Of a DNA stretch of 64,000 nt, positions 22,985 through 36,427 are shown in pieces; positions within the stretch are counted from its first letter, which is position 1; each line of letters starts with the position of its first letter. This DNA comes from Magnolia sinica. Taxonomy: Eukaryota > Streptophyta > Magnoliopsida > Magnoliales > Magnoliaceae. The position numbers were made by a program, and so were the translations under genes. The notes under the pieces are model-generated. The model made no database searches. It saw nothing but the letters and a program-made list of their open reading frames with translations, and was not told where the DNA came from. The stretch covers positions 24,353,586 through 24,417,585 of the forward strand of contig NC_080589.1 of assembly GCF_029962835.1 (NCBI RefSeq). The letters run 5' to 3'.

Positions 22985-25900
22985 ATTTGTGTAACGCCCC
23001 GACTTTTCAGGACCCGAGTATATGACCCGTGTCCTAAAAACTCGAGTGTTAACTTTAAAGGATGGTCAAATTTGAGTGTACATTTTTTTTTCTTCATCAG
23101 AGTAAACAAATGAGCGTAGAGTGGATAAATCGACATAAAGGAAAATTTCATTATCGTTCAAATATACAAGAAGCTACCCATAATGACTTATACAAACCAA
23201 TGTCTCTGAATTTAAACAAGTACAAGATTTACATGATTTAATATATGAAGAATAACAGAAGGCATATAAACATAAGCCGCGAGATTAGCAGTTCCTCCAA
23301 ACAAATACAGTCATGCATCCCTAGCGATCGTACCATACTCCTCATCAAGTCTGAACAAGCATATTACTTAAGCTACTTGTATTACCTGTACGATTGTATA
23401 TTTTATGGATGAGTGGCCAACTCAGTGTGAATTCCCCTCAAGATTACATACCACCGCATTAGGTAAGAAATAGTATAAAACATCCAGACAACTAAAACAG
23501 AGTAAATGCAGTCTTATTAGGTGCATGGATGCATGAATGCAATCATCGGCCCGGGTAAATCATCCGGACAATCAGTGCCCCAGGAAAAACATCCAGACAG
23601 GCAATGGGGTCGTCACCCAAGGATGTGACTGATCATCAGCGCAACACGCAGCGTAATTGTATGGGCATGAATGATCCAAGTCATCATCATAAATCGATCG
23701 GCTGGTCATTAGCGCAACACGCGGCGTAATCGTATGGGCATAATGATCCAAGCCGTCGTAGTATGCTATGCGTGCATGATTTGCCAGCCCATTATTAGTC
23801 CAATTGCAATCAGCCGTTTTAGAATAAGCTCACGGTCACTTTGGGGAGCACAGGGCGGAGCATAGGCCGACGGCTCGGGCATAATATCCCATGACTACCA
23901 TCCTCGGCCCATGAGGCTAATATCTTGGGATGTTTAATGGAAACCTGTCGACTAGTGGCCAATCATATTACAGTATATGAGGCTTACCATCGTATGGTTG
24001 CACAGTATAAAACATCGAACCCATATAGGGAAAATACTAGGACAAAGCCATATAGGGCAATATCAAACAAGCCACATAGGGCAATTATCAAAATAGGCCT
24101 CATAGGGCGAGTATCAAAACCATGCGATAAAAGACCATCCTTGAAAATTATTGGACACAACAACCATGGATGGTAGGCCCACATTAATGATCCATTTAGA
24201 CCACCACTCAATAACCACTAAGTCGAAGGTCCATTTTAATCACAACCAGTCGGGTTACATCCTAAGTATGGGTGTACATTTATAGGTGGGGGTTTCCTAC
24301 TAATGTACCAGTTTAAAGTCCATAAGCAATACACAAATAATCCATAAGCATGAACAAATATACAGGATGAACATTAAGCAGGCAATATAGCAATTCACAT
24401 TAAGCAGGTATAATAAGAGTATTAATTCAGCAATATTAACGATGGTTCATGAGTTCTTGTTCAAATGTACTGACATTACCTAATATTCTTATGGTTACTG
24501 ATAATCTCTCAAATAATTCAAGTAATAATAATAGAATATTTACTAATGATACTATAATAGGGATTAATATATACTTAATAATTATTTTAACGAGTATTAT
24601 ACTAATCCCAAAAGGACAATGACAAATAGTTTCTAATGCTAATAGCCCTAGGCTATCCACAGTGAGTTTAGTCATGATAGAAAGTATTATGGTCTACCAT
24701 GAATTACGAGCTTCCATAACTAGATACAGACATAGCACTCTATCTAGGTTTAGGGTTTGAAATCTAACTTATATAATTAATTGTAATAATATTAGAATGA
24801 AGTAAAATAATCAGTAATTGTCTACGTATTAACAATACTAACATTATAATCAATGACAAAATAAGAATAGCATTAATAATGATAATTGTTAATATCAAGC
24901 TTTTATAATTTATTATTAGTAAAGTTATCCTACTCGCGGTTAATCATATTGCAATAATTGTAGTAATGCTAATGAAGATGATAAATCATGGAGCTTACTT
25001 AGGGAGAGGAAGTTTACTCACATAGATTGACTTGGTAATTCAACTCGTCCTCTATTCGAGCCATAGACCCGCTCCGTGACTCGACTCAGCTGAGTCGACC
25101 CAACTTGACCTCAGCAAGGCCTGGACTAGGCCCAAGCATTATCTAGCCCAGCTGAACTCGGCCCTGACTCGGTTCCAACCGAGTCGACTCGGCCCTTCTT
25201 CAAGTTTCTCATCTTTCCTCTCTCTCTTTTTCTTCTTCTTCCCTATCTTTTCTTTTTCTGGTTTCTTCTTCCCTCTCTTCCTACTAGAACCCAGCTAGAC
25301 CTAAACCAGTCCCCTGGTCAACTCATCCCAGCTGACTCAACGAGTCAACCCATGGCTCAGACCCAGACTCTCTCTTTCCTCCTCTACTCTCTTTTCTATC
25401 TTTTCCTTTCTTCTTCTTCTCTCTTCTACTTTTGCCCCTACATAGACCCACGCGTCCAACAAGGTTGCTGGAGTGAACCAGCACAACTCAACTGAAACAG
25501 GCCTACTCAGGCCGAACTTGACCCAGTTGACTCGGCAACGAGTTAGCCCATAACTCAGCCCCATCTCACCCTCTCTGTCTCCTCTCTGCCCTTTTCTTTT
25601 CTTCTCTTCCTATCTCTCTCTTTTTCTTTCTCATTTCCTCACCTCAGCGAGATCGTTGGGCCGAAACCCGGACACCAACTCGCACCAGCGAGTAGTGTGA
25701 AGTGGTGCAACGGCTGCACCCACCTCCTCTCTCTCTCAACTCTATTTTCTTCTTCCTTTCTACTGTCTGCTTCCAGAAATGCTTGGAGTGAGTCATCCCG
25801 ACTCGAGCTGGTGCAGCGGGAGGTCGAACAGCAACCCCCAACTCAGTCCGAGGTCGGCAGCAACCCGTGCGCATGGCCAGTGACTCGGTTGGGCTGAGGC

Positions 25901-27547
25901 AGTGCAGCGGACCGCACCCACGCACCTAATTCTTCCTTCTTCTCTTTTCTTCTTTTCTTTTTAGACCTATCCCACTAGGCATGGACGAGGCCGGACGAAG
26001 GCTAAAACCAACAACAACCTCCTATTTCTCGGTGGAGAAGAAGACAGCCATTAATGGTGTTTTGCAAATGAGAGCTTCTTCCTTCGATCTGCTTCTTTCA
26101 GACGATCCATATGGACCCTACGAAGCTTGTAGATGAGCATCTTCGAAGGTTGGAGGTGATAAGGTCGGTGGGTTCAAAGGTAGAACGGAAACAACTGTTT
26201 TCTCATGTTGCCGCAGGAATGGTGGTAATAGGGCGTTTCGCTTTCTTTTGTAGGGATTTCAGCACCCTCAAGACTGTCAGATTGGATCGGAAGGCTCGAA
26301 TGAAATCCCGCCATCCAGTTTTCTAAAATTGTGGGAAGGATAGGTGTCGGTTTTGCATAGAAAGCCCTAGCACACGAGCAACGGACGGACGGTTGGGATC
26401 TGTCTCAGTGAAGGGCTGGGATTGGAGGATGCCTCCCACTGCGCGGATCGCTGAGCTGGCTGGGAGAGGGCAGTCTCCCCTTTAGGAAACATGGTTGTAT
26501 GCAGCCCGCTTGCGCCTGTGAATGTTCATCTGTATGTGCATTACCCTGTATAAAACTTCCTTGATTTTGGTCAGAGCCATGCTCTGAGTGTGATGGACGG
26601 CTCGGATCTCGCATGTGACAATAGATGGTGGGCACACTGATCGAACAGTGGCGTCATCCGTCAGAAGGAAGAAAAACGAAAGAGGGAGAGAATCTCTCCG
26701 TTTGCGGGAAGTCACAGGTCAGACCCGTTTGACTGTGCTAGGCCGACCAGTGCACAACGGGTGTTCATAGGTTCGTGTACATGCATGGGTTAATAGGTGG
26801 GGTCCACGCACTTCTTGCGTAATCTGTACCATCTATTCTGTTTGGGGGTTCCTAAGAAGGGCCTTAGATCAAGGATCAGGTTGATGGGATGCCTGAGTGG
26901 GGCCCACAATCTGATTTGGGCTCTATTTGTGAATTCTCGACAATTTGGCAGTCGGATTGTCCCGAAATTGAACGTTAACGACTAAATGATCCTAATGACT
27001 CTTTTAATTACTAGTCAGCTACTAATATCAATATTAATTTTATTACTATTGAACATTACCTATAGTTACATTGATTAAATAATTTAAACCTATATAAATA
27101 AAAATTTTATATTAACATACTACTATTTACATGCTATTGGCCACACATTTATTAGTGTATAATTCCTAATATCTTTTATCATACTACATATATATATGAA
27201 TTGGAAATTGTACAACATCCTATTTAAAATCACATTGTTACATAATATAAAATTTTATTCAAATATCTAATAATTTTTGGTGTACATGTTTATAGAAATA
27301 TTCAATACTATAGTAATATTTATAACTCAATTATACAATGTAAAATTATTATTTATTATGTTAGTTAATATAATATTATTTTCATAATACTTTATGTATA
27401 TTAAATATATAGTTGCGGACTGTTTTTCAACAGTCAGATTTAAATTAGGATGAATGTAAGTGCTTACTTAGGTCTGGTTTGTATTTATGCTAAGCTTGGC
27501 TATACGGTAACACCCGAGTACTGAAAAGTACAGGGTGTTATAATTTA
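22985..27547 (-). mobile_element. probable solo LTR, Ty3-gypsy Del/Tekay-like
   Basis: The ends are inverted versions of each other, as in such LTRs: TGTAACGCCCCGACTTTTCA at 22990 and the reverse of TGAAAAGTACAGGGTGTTAT ending at 27542. Flanks ATTTG (22985-22989) and ATTTA (27543-27547) may be a worn 5-bp target duplication. Inside there is no coding sequence. It contains two GCGCAACACGC-GCGTAAT repeats (23640 and 23712) and a CT-rich, GACTCG-rich tract (25020-25900). The minus orientation is inferred from the LTR-like transcription-region motifs. At 4.5 kb it would be a long LTR, and it may contain further insertions. Confidence 0.5.
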
Positions 27548-27599
27548 GGAGATTGTATTTTAAATATTTCAATTTTAAATTAAGGTGATTCGGAATGAA

Positions 27600-29030
27600 T
27601 CCTTGTTATGTTTGTCAGCTTGGATTCAAAGTATATGAAATCCAAAAACACTGATGCATTAAAATTATGTAGTATATTTATTGTTGTGAGATGTCTTTAT
27701 TCTATATCGAAACTGGTCCATCAATAGTATCGAAAGAACCCTCGATCCCATCAAGAATTTCTCATTTTTTTCCTATGCTCACTAGATAGTTTTTGGATCA
27801 TTCTTCGATCTCATTAAAGGTGGCTTCGATCCCACCAACAGGCATCGATAACTATTGATTCTATCAGAAGTCTCATCGATAGAATGACACAATTTTATGA
27901 AAGTGTTGGTTTTGTTTCCTAATTTGATTGTAACTCCATATAAATGGTTTGTAATCAGGAATTAGTTTAAAGAATAACATGTAAGGGTTATTTTGAGCGT
28001 AAGGGAAAGAAAAGCTAGGATTTGTGAGAGGAATTTTGAGTTTTTCGGATCAGTAAGTATCGTGGTTTTTGTCATGGTTTTTTCCTATCAGATTCGTTTT
28101 CGCTTTGTGCCGTGGTTTTTTTCCACAACGGTTTTTCCACTTAAACTTGTGTATTATCTGTGGTGTTTGTTTATATTTATCTCTCTTATTTGATTCGAAT
28201 TCGGAGTTTGCTTCCGTGATTCCCTAACAAGTGGTATTAGAGCTAACGTTGAGTTTCGAGTTTGAATTTGAAACATGTCAGCAAATGGATCAAACGTGAA
28301 GTTCGAAACGAAGAAGTTCATTGGTAAAAATAACTTTGAAATATGGAATGTAAAAATGAGAGGCATTCTAATTCAACAAGGATTGCAACACGCTCTCCTT
28401 GGTAAAGTGAAGCGTCTTGCATCTATGAGCGATGAAGAGTGAGATAAACTTATGAAAAAACGACTACTTCAATACAATTATGTTTAATGGAGAATGTTCT
28501 CTATAATGCCCTTGATCAAAAGATTACCGCAAAGGTTTGGACGAAACTAAATAGTTTGTACATAAAGAAATCAATGGGCAATCGTCTGTATCTTAAGAAA
28601 CAGTTCTATAATCTTAAGATGACAGAAGGGTTTGATATTAATGAACACATTATTACATTCAATGAATTGCTTTACAAATTGACGAATGCGGATGTGAAGA
28701 TCAAGCAATAATCTCGTTGAACTTTCTTCCACCGTCTTATGAGAATCTCGTATACACTGTGTCATAGTAAGAAGACCATAGATGCCGAAACTGTCATCGC
28801 GTCCCTTCATGCAAAGTAGTTAAGAAAGAAAGACATTGGTGATAGGTCTTCTATGAATGCATTGGTCATTAGGGGGAATGAATTCTGATCGAAAAAAGGG
28901 TAACTTGCAACCAAGATCTAAATAGAAGTGTTAAGGTAAGATGAAGTGCTGGAACTATAGGATGATGTTACATATGCAAAATGATTGTCAGAATCCTAAA
29001 GCTTAGAAGAGAGAGAAATTAGATAATTTC
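27600..29030 (+). mobile_element. Ty1-copia fragment: LTR end, primer site and gag, broken
   Basis: A relic with an LTR-like stretch ending about 28228, a primer-binding site TGGTATTAGAGC at 28232 (initiator-Met type), then gag similarity: KKFIGKNNFEIWNVKMRGIL, MENVLYNALDQKI and LKKQFYNLKMTEGFDINEHI, ending near a CCHC-knuckle remnant about 28950. The rest of the element is missing. A few breaks are present. Old, judging by decay. Confidence 0.75.
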
Positions 29031-31134
29031 AAGTAATTCTCAAAACCAATCCAATCCAGAGAAAACTAAATTCACTAGTATTGAGCATAACATTCACCTA
29101 AACTCTAGTACTTAGTAGAATGCTCAATTAAGTTCAAAGCAATGATCATCCAATTAAATAAATCTCAATATTGAGTTTCATGAATGCATCATGTAAGCTA
29201 GACTTATCATAACTATAGGTTCAATTCTTTCACTTTCATGTTCATATTGATAATCAAAATATTTCTTTTATTTCAATACTTTACTCTTCCAGATATTGAT
29301 TTTTCCATCGACAACTTTCATTATATCTTTTTTCTTTTTTCTTTTTGTCTATACATTCTTTTTTCTCTATACCAAACAGTCTTTTCATAGACAATTCAAT
29401 AGGTAGCACATTTTAACAACTTTTTTTTAAAAAAAAACTGGGATTTATTCTTTCCTTTTTTTCTTTTTTTCTTTTTCATTTCATTAAACATGATGGACAA
29501 ATTCTTTAAGTTTAGTTCATAACATTCTCAATAATTAGCAAATTAACACTTAAGTATCAAGCTAAGCTCTCTAGAGTATAAGTTAGATATGATAGACTCA
29601 ATATACACAAATATATCAAGACTAGTCCAAAATGATCTTGGTGCCAACTAGGTAAAACAATGGTCCGATATATACTCTCCATCATGATCATGAGGCTATG
29701 TGAGTGTCCACACCTTCCACGTCACAAGTGTGCACCAACCGCACAATAACACATTTATACAGCATCACCACAACAAGTTATATATTAAATATGTACAAGG
29801 GATGCGCACATACCATAACATGTATCAAATTGGCATGTAAAGATCCATACCTATTCAGAAGCTAGGCCATACCACCAACATATTCATTCACGGTTAATGG
29901 TTAAGTGATCTACCTCATCAGCCCCATGGTAAGTGGGTGCATAAGTGTTGCACCACCATACGGTGCTAGGTGTACTTTCTATAACCCAAGGTAATACATA
30001 CAATGGTCTACGTAGTCCTTATGTTCACTTAATCACCATCCAAGCATGTAAAGCTAAGCTAGCATTACTATACACATACAATCATCGCATCCAACCACAC
30101 ACATACATAATCATCATCACATGCATCATATCACATAATCACTACACATGTGACATCACCACATGCATACTTCAATTGCAATCCAACACCTCAACATGTC
30201 TGCCTATCGTTCAAAGCGGACTAAGGCCCAATTCATTGCCACACTTGAATGGGCTGATTAGTAGGTCACTACATCCTTACCCTTTGGCTTGTTGGGTGAC
30301 CCATTTGATCACCAAAATCGGTCCATTCAAAGGCTCAACCATAACTCATTCGCAAGACCCAAATGCGACTTGTCATACACACATCACAATGAGTCTCATG
30401 CATTTGCTAGGAGGCCCAAACATAGGCCCAATACGCCTTCCACTAATAAGCCCACAAGGCATTTGCTTAAGGTGAACCTCAAAGCAGCCCACCATTCTAA
30501 TGCCATAGTGAACACTATATTAGGGACCACACAAAGCGGTCTTATAGCATCAACAAGTTATCAAGCCGACACACATCTCAAGTTCACACCCCTAAGATGC
30601 TACACAATTAGTATAGTTCACAATTCCAAGTGACCACACAATTTTCATAAGTTCCCATGATCGAGGGGCCACATAAATAGCACTCTACCTACCATCATTA
30701 AAGATCTATGATGACATGGTCACTTACTACACCATAGCTCACATAATATGGCAACCACTTTATTAAACTTTCACATGGTCAAGCGGCTAGTGCCACAATT
30801 TCAAATTGTTTAATGGACATTCAGTTATTATAAGTTATCATGAACTAGTGATCTCATTTTTAGGCATCCAAGGCATAGTTACACACAATACAAGTATACA
30901 CTACATTACACAAAGTCTTACATTTTCTTATAGTCACTGACTTAAATTTGGTGTCACATGAGCTAAGGGCCACATTTTGGCACATTGCATATAGTCTAGT
31001 AGTCCCCACCTCTACCTTCTTGATGAGTATAATGTAAGGACCATATTTGGGTCACCTACGGCCACACTATCATCAAGATTTATTATTCAGCCCTAACATC
31101 ATAGTTCACATGGTTAGATAATCCACGCACACTC
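29031..31134. other. no gene; repeat-rich AT/CA-rich sequence
   Basis: Two kilobases of non-coding sequence with CACATA and CATCATCAC runs around 30080-30200. The longest open frames are low-complexity His/Ser/Thr-rich reads with no family resemblance. It may be part of a decayed LTR-type element reaching toward 33978, since the right side of that region ends like an LTR; this is uncertain. Confidence 0.35.
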
Positions 31135-31491
31135 CATGTGAAACCAAAAATGAGGTATATCCCGATCTCAAGTGGACCACATTACAGGAAACAATGTTAA
31201 ATGAATTTTTATGGGGGACATAAAAGTTTTGGATCAAGCTGATCTTTGTTTTTACCCTTCATCTGGGTCTGCATGACCTAATCATGGATGTCAAATAAAC
31301 ATTACAGTAAAAATGATCTGTGGTGTGGTCCACCTGAGATTTATATCCCTCTCATTTTTGGGTTAAAACCCTAAAATGATCTGTAAAAATGGATGAACTG
31401 AATGGATGAAATATTACATCATGGTGGGGCCCATAGAGCACCGACCACCAGCCACCGGGCTATTGGCAGATGTAGTAGACAATCCGTTTCC
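31135..31491. mobile_element. foldback MITE, truncated copy E (subfamily of copy D)
   Basis: Lacks the left terminus but keeps the arm ATGAGGTATATCCCGATCTC, the centre CATAAAAGTTTTGGATCAAG, and the right terminus with GACCACCAGCCACCGGGC and AATCCGTTTCC, matching the right end of copy D. Confidence 0.65.
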
Positions 31492-31649
31492 GGTTTGGTG
31501 TAAAATAAACGTTATAATGGATTCTAGGAAGTTTTAAACAGTGGGAATCATTCTCCCAAGATTCCATTCGCATGGTCGACTTGAGATTTTAATCAGTCAC
31601 GTTTTTGTCTCATGCTCTGAATGAGCTGCTAAAACAAATTGACAGTTTG

Positions 31650-33260
31650 AAGGGCATATGAGGTCATAATAGGGCCCACATCCTCACAGGGGCTGCACGT
31701 TGCTGGTGGGCCCCTGGACAGGCTAAACGGTGAATAAACATTGCAACGGGTCCTAGTGGTTGGATGGAATGGATCAAGCACATTCATCATGGTGAGCCCT
31801 GTAGGTCGGTTGGGGGCCACCATCAGATTGGGTGTCAAATAAACATTACAGTGGCACTAGAAGGGCTTTAACCGTGACCGTTCAATCATCACTGTTCCTA
31901 TGGTGCCGTCCACATGAGATTTGGACGACCGGGCAGATACATTATGGCGGTCCCGGGTATGGCCCCACCTAATGGATGGTGTAGGTAAAATCTACACATC
32001 ACAGTGGTCCCCCTTTCACTTTCAAAACTGTGGACGTTCAAACCACTATTTTTTTTTTTTTTTTTGGGTCCACCTGACATGCGGATCTGGCTCAGATCTT
32101 GGGCCCCACCTTAAAAAGATCTAGAAAATTGGATGGACGGCCCAAATATACAGTACATCATCAAGGAGTGCCCCAGAACAATTTCAATGATTCAATTCTC
32201 ACTGTTTCAAGTGGTATGTCCCGCCCGATCATTGGACCGACCTGATTTTTGGAACCATACCATAAAACGGGCTGGTGATATGGATGGACGGTGTGGATAA
32301 AACATATATCAAGGTGGTCCCAACGTTGTCCAGTCTCCATTTCTTTTTTCTTCTTTTATTAATATTATTTTGTTTTCATGCAGACATAGGTGACCTTATA
32401 AGCAGCAAAAGGGGAGTGGCATCTAGGCATTACGGTGGTCCCTACTTCTTTCAACGGTGGACGTTCAAACCCACCAGTTTCTGCTTGTGGTCCATCAAAG
32501 GTCTGGATCTGCTCCAGTCCTGGGACCATGGCCTAGAATAAGCTGTTAAAACAGATGAATGGATTAGATATGGTTTACGTCATCAAGTGGGCCCTAGGAC
32601 GATTTTAGTGGTAGAAGTTCAATCCTCACTATTTCAACCAGTATGGCCCACCGAAACTCTGGGTCGGCCTGATTTTCACGGTGGCCCGCCTGAAATGATC
32701 AGGGGAAATGAATGGATATATGGCTTGGAAAGAACACTCAATCATGGTGGGGCCACGGTGGGCCCCACAGTTCTTTAGCTCCCAAAAGAGACAGACCTCT
32801 CTCTGGATGTGCATCACGTCCTTATTTATTATTATTATTATTATTATTTTATTTTTATTTTCAGTGTGCGCATGTGGAAGTGTGTCTGTGTGTGAGCTAG
32901 AGAGGATGTGTGAAGGGGTGTGGGTCCCTGGGTCACAATGAGGTCCATGATTTGGACAGCTCGGGTCACAAATAAATATCATGGTGATCCAGTTGGGCTC
33001 AATCAAACTGATATTGGTGTGATCTCTTCATCCAGGTCATTGTGACTGTGTGAACAGGTTAGATGGCTGATAGTCATTATGGTGGGGGTCCACAGTCAGT
33101 GGGTCCCAAACAAGCATTTGGGATAAGTTATTTTTGTGTCTTCCCTTCGATCACATGTAAGGAATTCATTGAATGGGATGAATGGCGTACAAATATTATA
33201 GTGGGGCCCACTATAAGTGGGTCCCTCAATCATTATCATCATCTATGTAATTAAAGAAAA
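31650..33260. repeat. array of degenerate foldback-arm units
   Basis: Five or more head-to-tail blocks of about 150-350 bp. Each repeats the right-arm grammar of the foldback family: a GGGCCCACC-type start, CAAATAAACATTACAGTGG or TCACAGTGGTCCCC, a GTTCAATC...CACTGTTTC block, a CCACATGAGATTTGGA-type block, GGATGGACGG, then CATCATGGTG. Recognisable starts lie near 31670, 31820, 31965, 32210 and 32590. T-runs at 32048 and an ATT-run at 32824 interrupt it. No terminal inverted ends were found around the array. Confidence 0.55.
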
Positions 33261-33984
33261 CATACTAAAGAGACAAGTGAAGGGGGTGTACTCACCTTGA
33301 TGAATAGTTGAGATCGACAATTATGATGAAGATGGCCCACCCAAGTCCCACAAGCTCTCTCTCTCTCACTTAAAGTGAAAAATGATGAAAATGGTTAAAG
33401 GAAAGGGATATTTGTAGAAACTTAACAATGGATAGGGGGTGAATTATGATTAGGTTAAAAATTTAACTATGGACAGGGATTAAGGTAGGATTTGGAAACT
33501 TAATCCATAATTTAGGGTTAATGGTGGATTAAAGGAGGCATGGGATGGCATGGTATGATGAAGTCATGCATAGGGTGTGGTATGGAGATGTGAAAGAAGA
33601 GATGACTTTGTGGTACATATGAGAGAGGGATGGTAATGTCACATGGCGTGGTAGAGATTCCCTCACATGTGTGGGTAGAGATGTATACGTGAGTGATGTG
33701 TGTGTGAGACATGTATAAGTTTATTGGGTTTGACATCATGCGCACATAAAAGATGAGAAGTTCTTTGCGGCGTATCTCACCAAAGGAGTGTCACACAGAC
33801 ATGTAGGTAGCACTTCTGCGACCGCGGCGACGAGGCGATCGATATGGTGAGGGTCTCGAGGTCTCAGGGTTCTGATCGGTCGGGTGCACACTATGCACCA
33901 CCAATCAACGTCTTGCCAAGGGCACCGGTCATTATGCACACATGCATAGAAAATATACGGAATGGACGGGGTCTTACAGTCAGT
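33261..33984 (-). mobile_element. LTR-like end, class uncertain
   Basis: A non-coding stretch ending GGACGGGGTCTTACA at 33978, which read on the minus strand is a TGTAAGACCCCGTCC start typical of plant Ty3-gypsy LTRs. It contains a GA-rich, TGTGTGAGAC-rich middle. The other end was not identified. Confidence 0.35.
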
Positions 33985-34084
33985 CCAATAACCTCCATAT
34001 TCATGACAGTTTCCTTTTCAACAAAAATTGGTTATGCATTATATGGAGTTCGTTATGAGTGTTATCCGATAACTCCATGGAGGT

Positions 34085-35155
34085 GGCCTTGGCAGTCACT
34101 TAGGGCAAGACAAGACAATAGCTCTATTGGAGGAGCTTTACTATTGGCCATAGTTGAAACAGGATGCTGAAAAAGCGATGTAGCGATGTCATACATGTCA
34201 GGCCTCCAAGTAAAGATCATATAACATGAGCCTATACACTCTATTGTTGGTGTCTAATGACCATTGAGAGGATTTGTCTATGGACTTTATGATACGTCTT
34301 CCGCAGACCCAGTGTGGAATAGACTTAGTGTTTGTTGTGGTTGACAGATTCTTCAAAATGACTTATTTCATACCGTGCAGGAAGACTCTCGATGCTACAC
34401 ATATTGCAAATTTGTTCTTCCAAGAGGTTGTTCAACTACACGGTGTCCCAAAATCTATCACCTCATATTGTGACACTAAGTTCATCAGTCACTTTTGGAA
34501 GACTTTGTGGAGGCGATTTGATACCAAGCAACAATTCAGTAGTACATATCATACATAGATAGATGGGCAAACTGAGGTAATGAATTGTATACTCAAGAAC
34601 TTTATATGATGCATCTCCGATGATAAGTCTAAATAATGAGATTTTGCCTTAGCTCAAGCGGAATTCGTGTTCAACAATATGCAAAACCGTTCCACCAGCA
34701 AGTCCCCGTTTGAAGTTGTGTATGAATGAGTTCCTAAGTATACTCTTGATTTGATTCCATTGTCCAAGCTTCTAGCATGAGCGTTGATGCAAAACAATGG
34801 CGGGCCAAATAATAAGTGTACATGCTGACGTTTAGGCCAAGTTGCAAGCATCAAACGACAAATATAAGGAAATGGCTAACACACATCGGTGTACGAAGGT
34901 GTTCAACATGGGCGACAATGCCAAGGTTCACCTGCGCAAGGAGAGATTTCTGACAGGGATGTACAATAAATTGAAGAACAAGAAGATTGGACCGATACCT
35001 ATACTCCATAAGATCAATGACAGCACATATGTTGTTGATCTTCTTGAAGACATGAAGATCTCATGCATGTTCAATGTAGAGGACCTGTATGAGTACCATG
35101 AACCAGAGCCAGGGGATAACTCGAGGATGAGGTTTATTTTTTTCAAGTAGAGGGG
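34085..35155 (+). mobile_element. Ty3-gypsy integrase fragment, chromovirus-like, broken
   Basis: A collinear relic of the 3' part of pol: the zinc-binding start of integrase (GLGSHLGQDKT, LLEELYYWP), the catalytic core beginning [20 protein letters not shown] with [16 protein letters not shown] and [20 protein letters not shown], and the C-terminal part with [16 protein letters not shown] and [20 protein letters not shown]. Gag and the rest of pol are absent. Several breaks. The wording of the motifs resembles chromoviruses of the Reina type, but the clade is not certain. Confidence 0.8.
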
Positions 35156-35870
35156 ATCTAATGTAGGATGTGGAGCAAGCTCGTTCCTATCATAAATGGG
35201 CCAGAAGAAGTCCAAAGGGAAATCAACAAAAATTCAATATAGTTTGATCAATCAAAGTCAATCAAGCAAACTAATCGATTCGATTGATTGATCGATCGAT
35301 CAAGTCGATTAATTGATGGAATTTTAGATTTAGGTGAAAGCTTATTCGACATTTTTTGCTTAGTTCAATTGATCGACCGATCAGGTCAATCGATTGGAAC
35401 AAATAAAATTTTGGGATTTAGTGTTTGGATGTTTTTGTGCCCATCCGCTCGATCGACAATTTGATCAACAGATGGTGAAAATTTGTGTGTTTTTCAGTTT
35501 TTTGTTTCTTCATTTACGCAAGTAGTTTCTAATTGCATTTTACATTTTGTTTAAAAGTATTTAAGCATACAAACTCGGTTATTTTAATAGCTTTTTAGTA
35601 AAATTCTTTAAAATGTTTATTTCTCTTGTGTATTTAAGAGAATTCTCTCGTAAATTTAAAATAACCTCGTGGATTTTAAAGTCTTAATTGTTTGAGGAGG
35701 ATGGTGATAGTCTTTATGACGACCTTCCCTGCGTCATTTGTAATCCAACTTGTTAATAAGGTGGCTGAGACCTGCACGAAGGAAAAACACAAATGCATGA
35801 TTCAAAACTTCGGTGGCCTCAAGCAGTTTTTAATGGTAGGCGTTTAATCACTAGTGTTTTGGTGAAGCGT
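35156..35870 (+). mobile_element. probable LTR remnant after the integrase fragment
   Basis: Follows the integrase relic with AGAGGGGATCTAATGTAGG, which could be polypurine tract plus LTR start. It contains repeated TGATCGATCGATCAAGTCGA-type motifs (35230-35460) and no coding sequence. The end is not defined; from about 35800 foldback-arm sequence begins. Confidence 0.4.
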
Positions 35871-36030
35871 AGTTCACTTGAACTTTAGATCTGCTACATT
35901 TTTAGGTTTATGGGTTCATGAATTGAAATGAAGGGACAAAATGGATGGACGGTGTGAATATAAAACACATACATCACGTTGGGCCCCACAGCGTCCCACG
36001 ACCGCCAGGGGTGGTTTTGGCAACACCACC
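35800..36030. mobile_element. foldback-arm fragment, copy K
   Basis: Half of a foldback element: CTTCGGTGGCCTCAAG centre piece, TAATGGTAGGCGTTTAATCA, then GGATGGACGGTGTGAATA and CATCACGTTGGGCCCCACAG. The left half and termini are absent. Confidence 0.5.
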
Positions 36031-36427
36031 TGATCCACGTCCATGGTTCCACTGGAAAGTCCTGATTAATGCCTCATCCTGCAACGTGTGCCAAAGATGG
36101 ATGGCGCTAGTGTCACGATTCTTCCGTCTCTACCGTGTGTCCTCTCAGATCATGAAAGCCAAACTGCTCATCTCTCCTCCCTCAAGGCTTTTGATCCAGA
36201 CCGTTCACCTACATTCCACACGCAAAATAGATTATTACCCATCAAAGTCCTAAACCGTGTTAGAAACAACCGTCCAAGAGCAGTTTCTAACTAACCTTTG
36301 TGTGGGCCAGGTGGGTAATTTTATTTTTATTATATATATATTTTTTCATGTGCCCATTTACGATGGGATTTTCTAGATGAACAATTTGGATCATCGCGTA
36401 CCATGGCAGAAGGAGCGAGCCTCTCCA
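36031..36427. other. no gene recognised
   Basis: Non-coding sequence with small repeat fragments and a TATATATA run near 36333. Nothing else supported. Confidence 0.35.

Noticed and set aside
29945-30633. Two overlapping plus-strand frames of 176 and 114 codons
   Set aside because: His/Thr/Ser-rich reads of CA- and CAT-rich DNA. Probably LTR-like non-coding sequence.
31650-33260. CRISPR-like array of spaced repeats
   Set aside because: Units are long, diverged and unequal, and this is a plant nuclear context. They are foldback-arm remnants.
33985-34084. Possible organelle-derived or coding segment (IFMTVSFSTKIGYALYGVRY)
   Set aside because: A single short read without any family I can name. 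It lies between an LTR-like end and an integrase relic.
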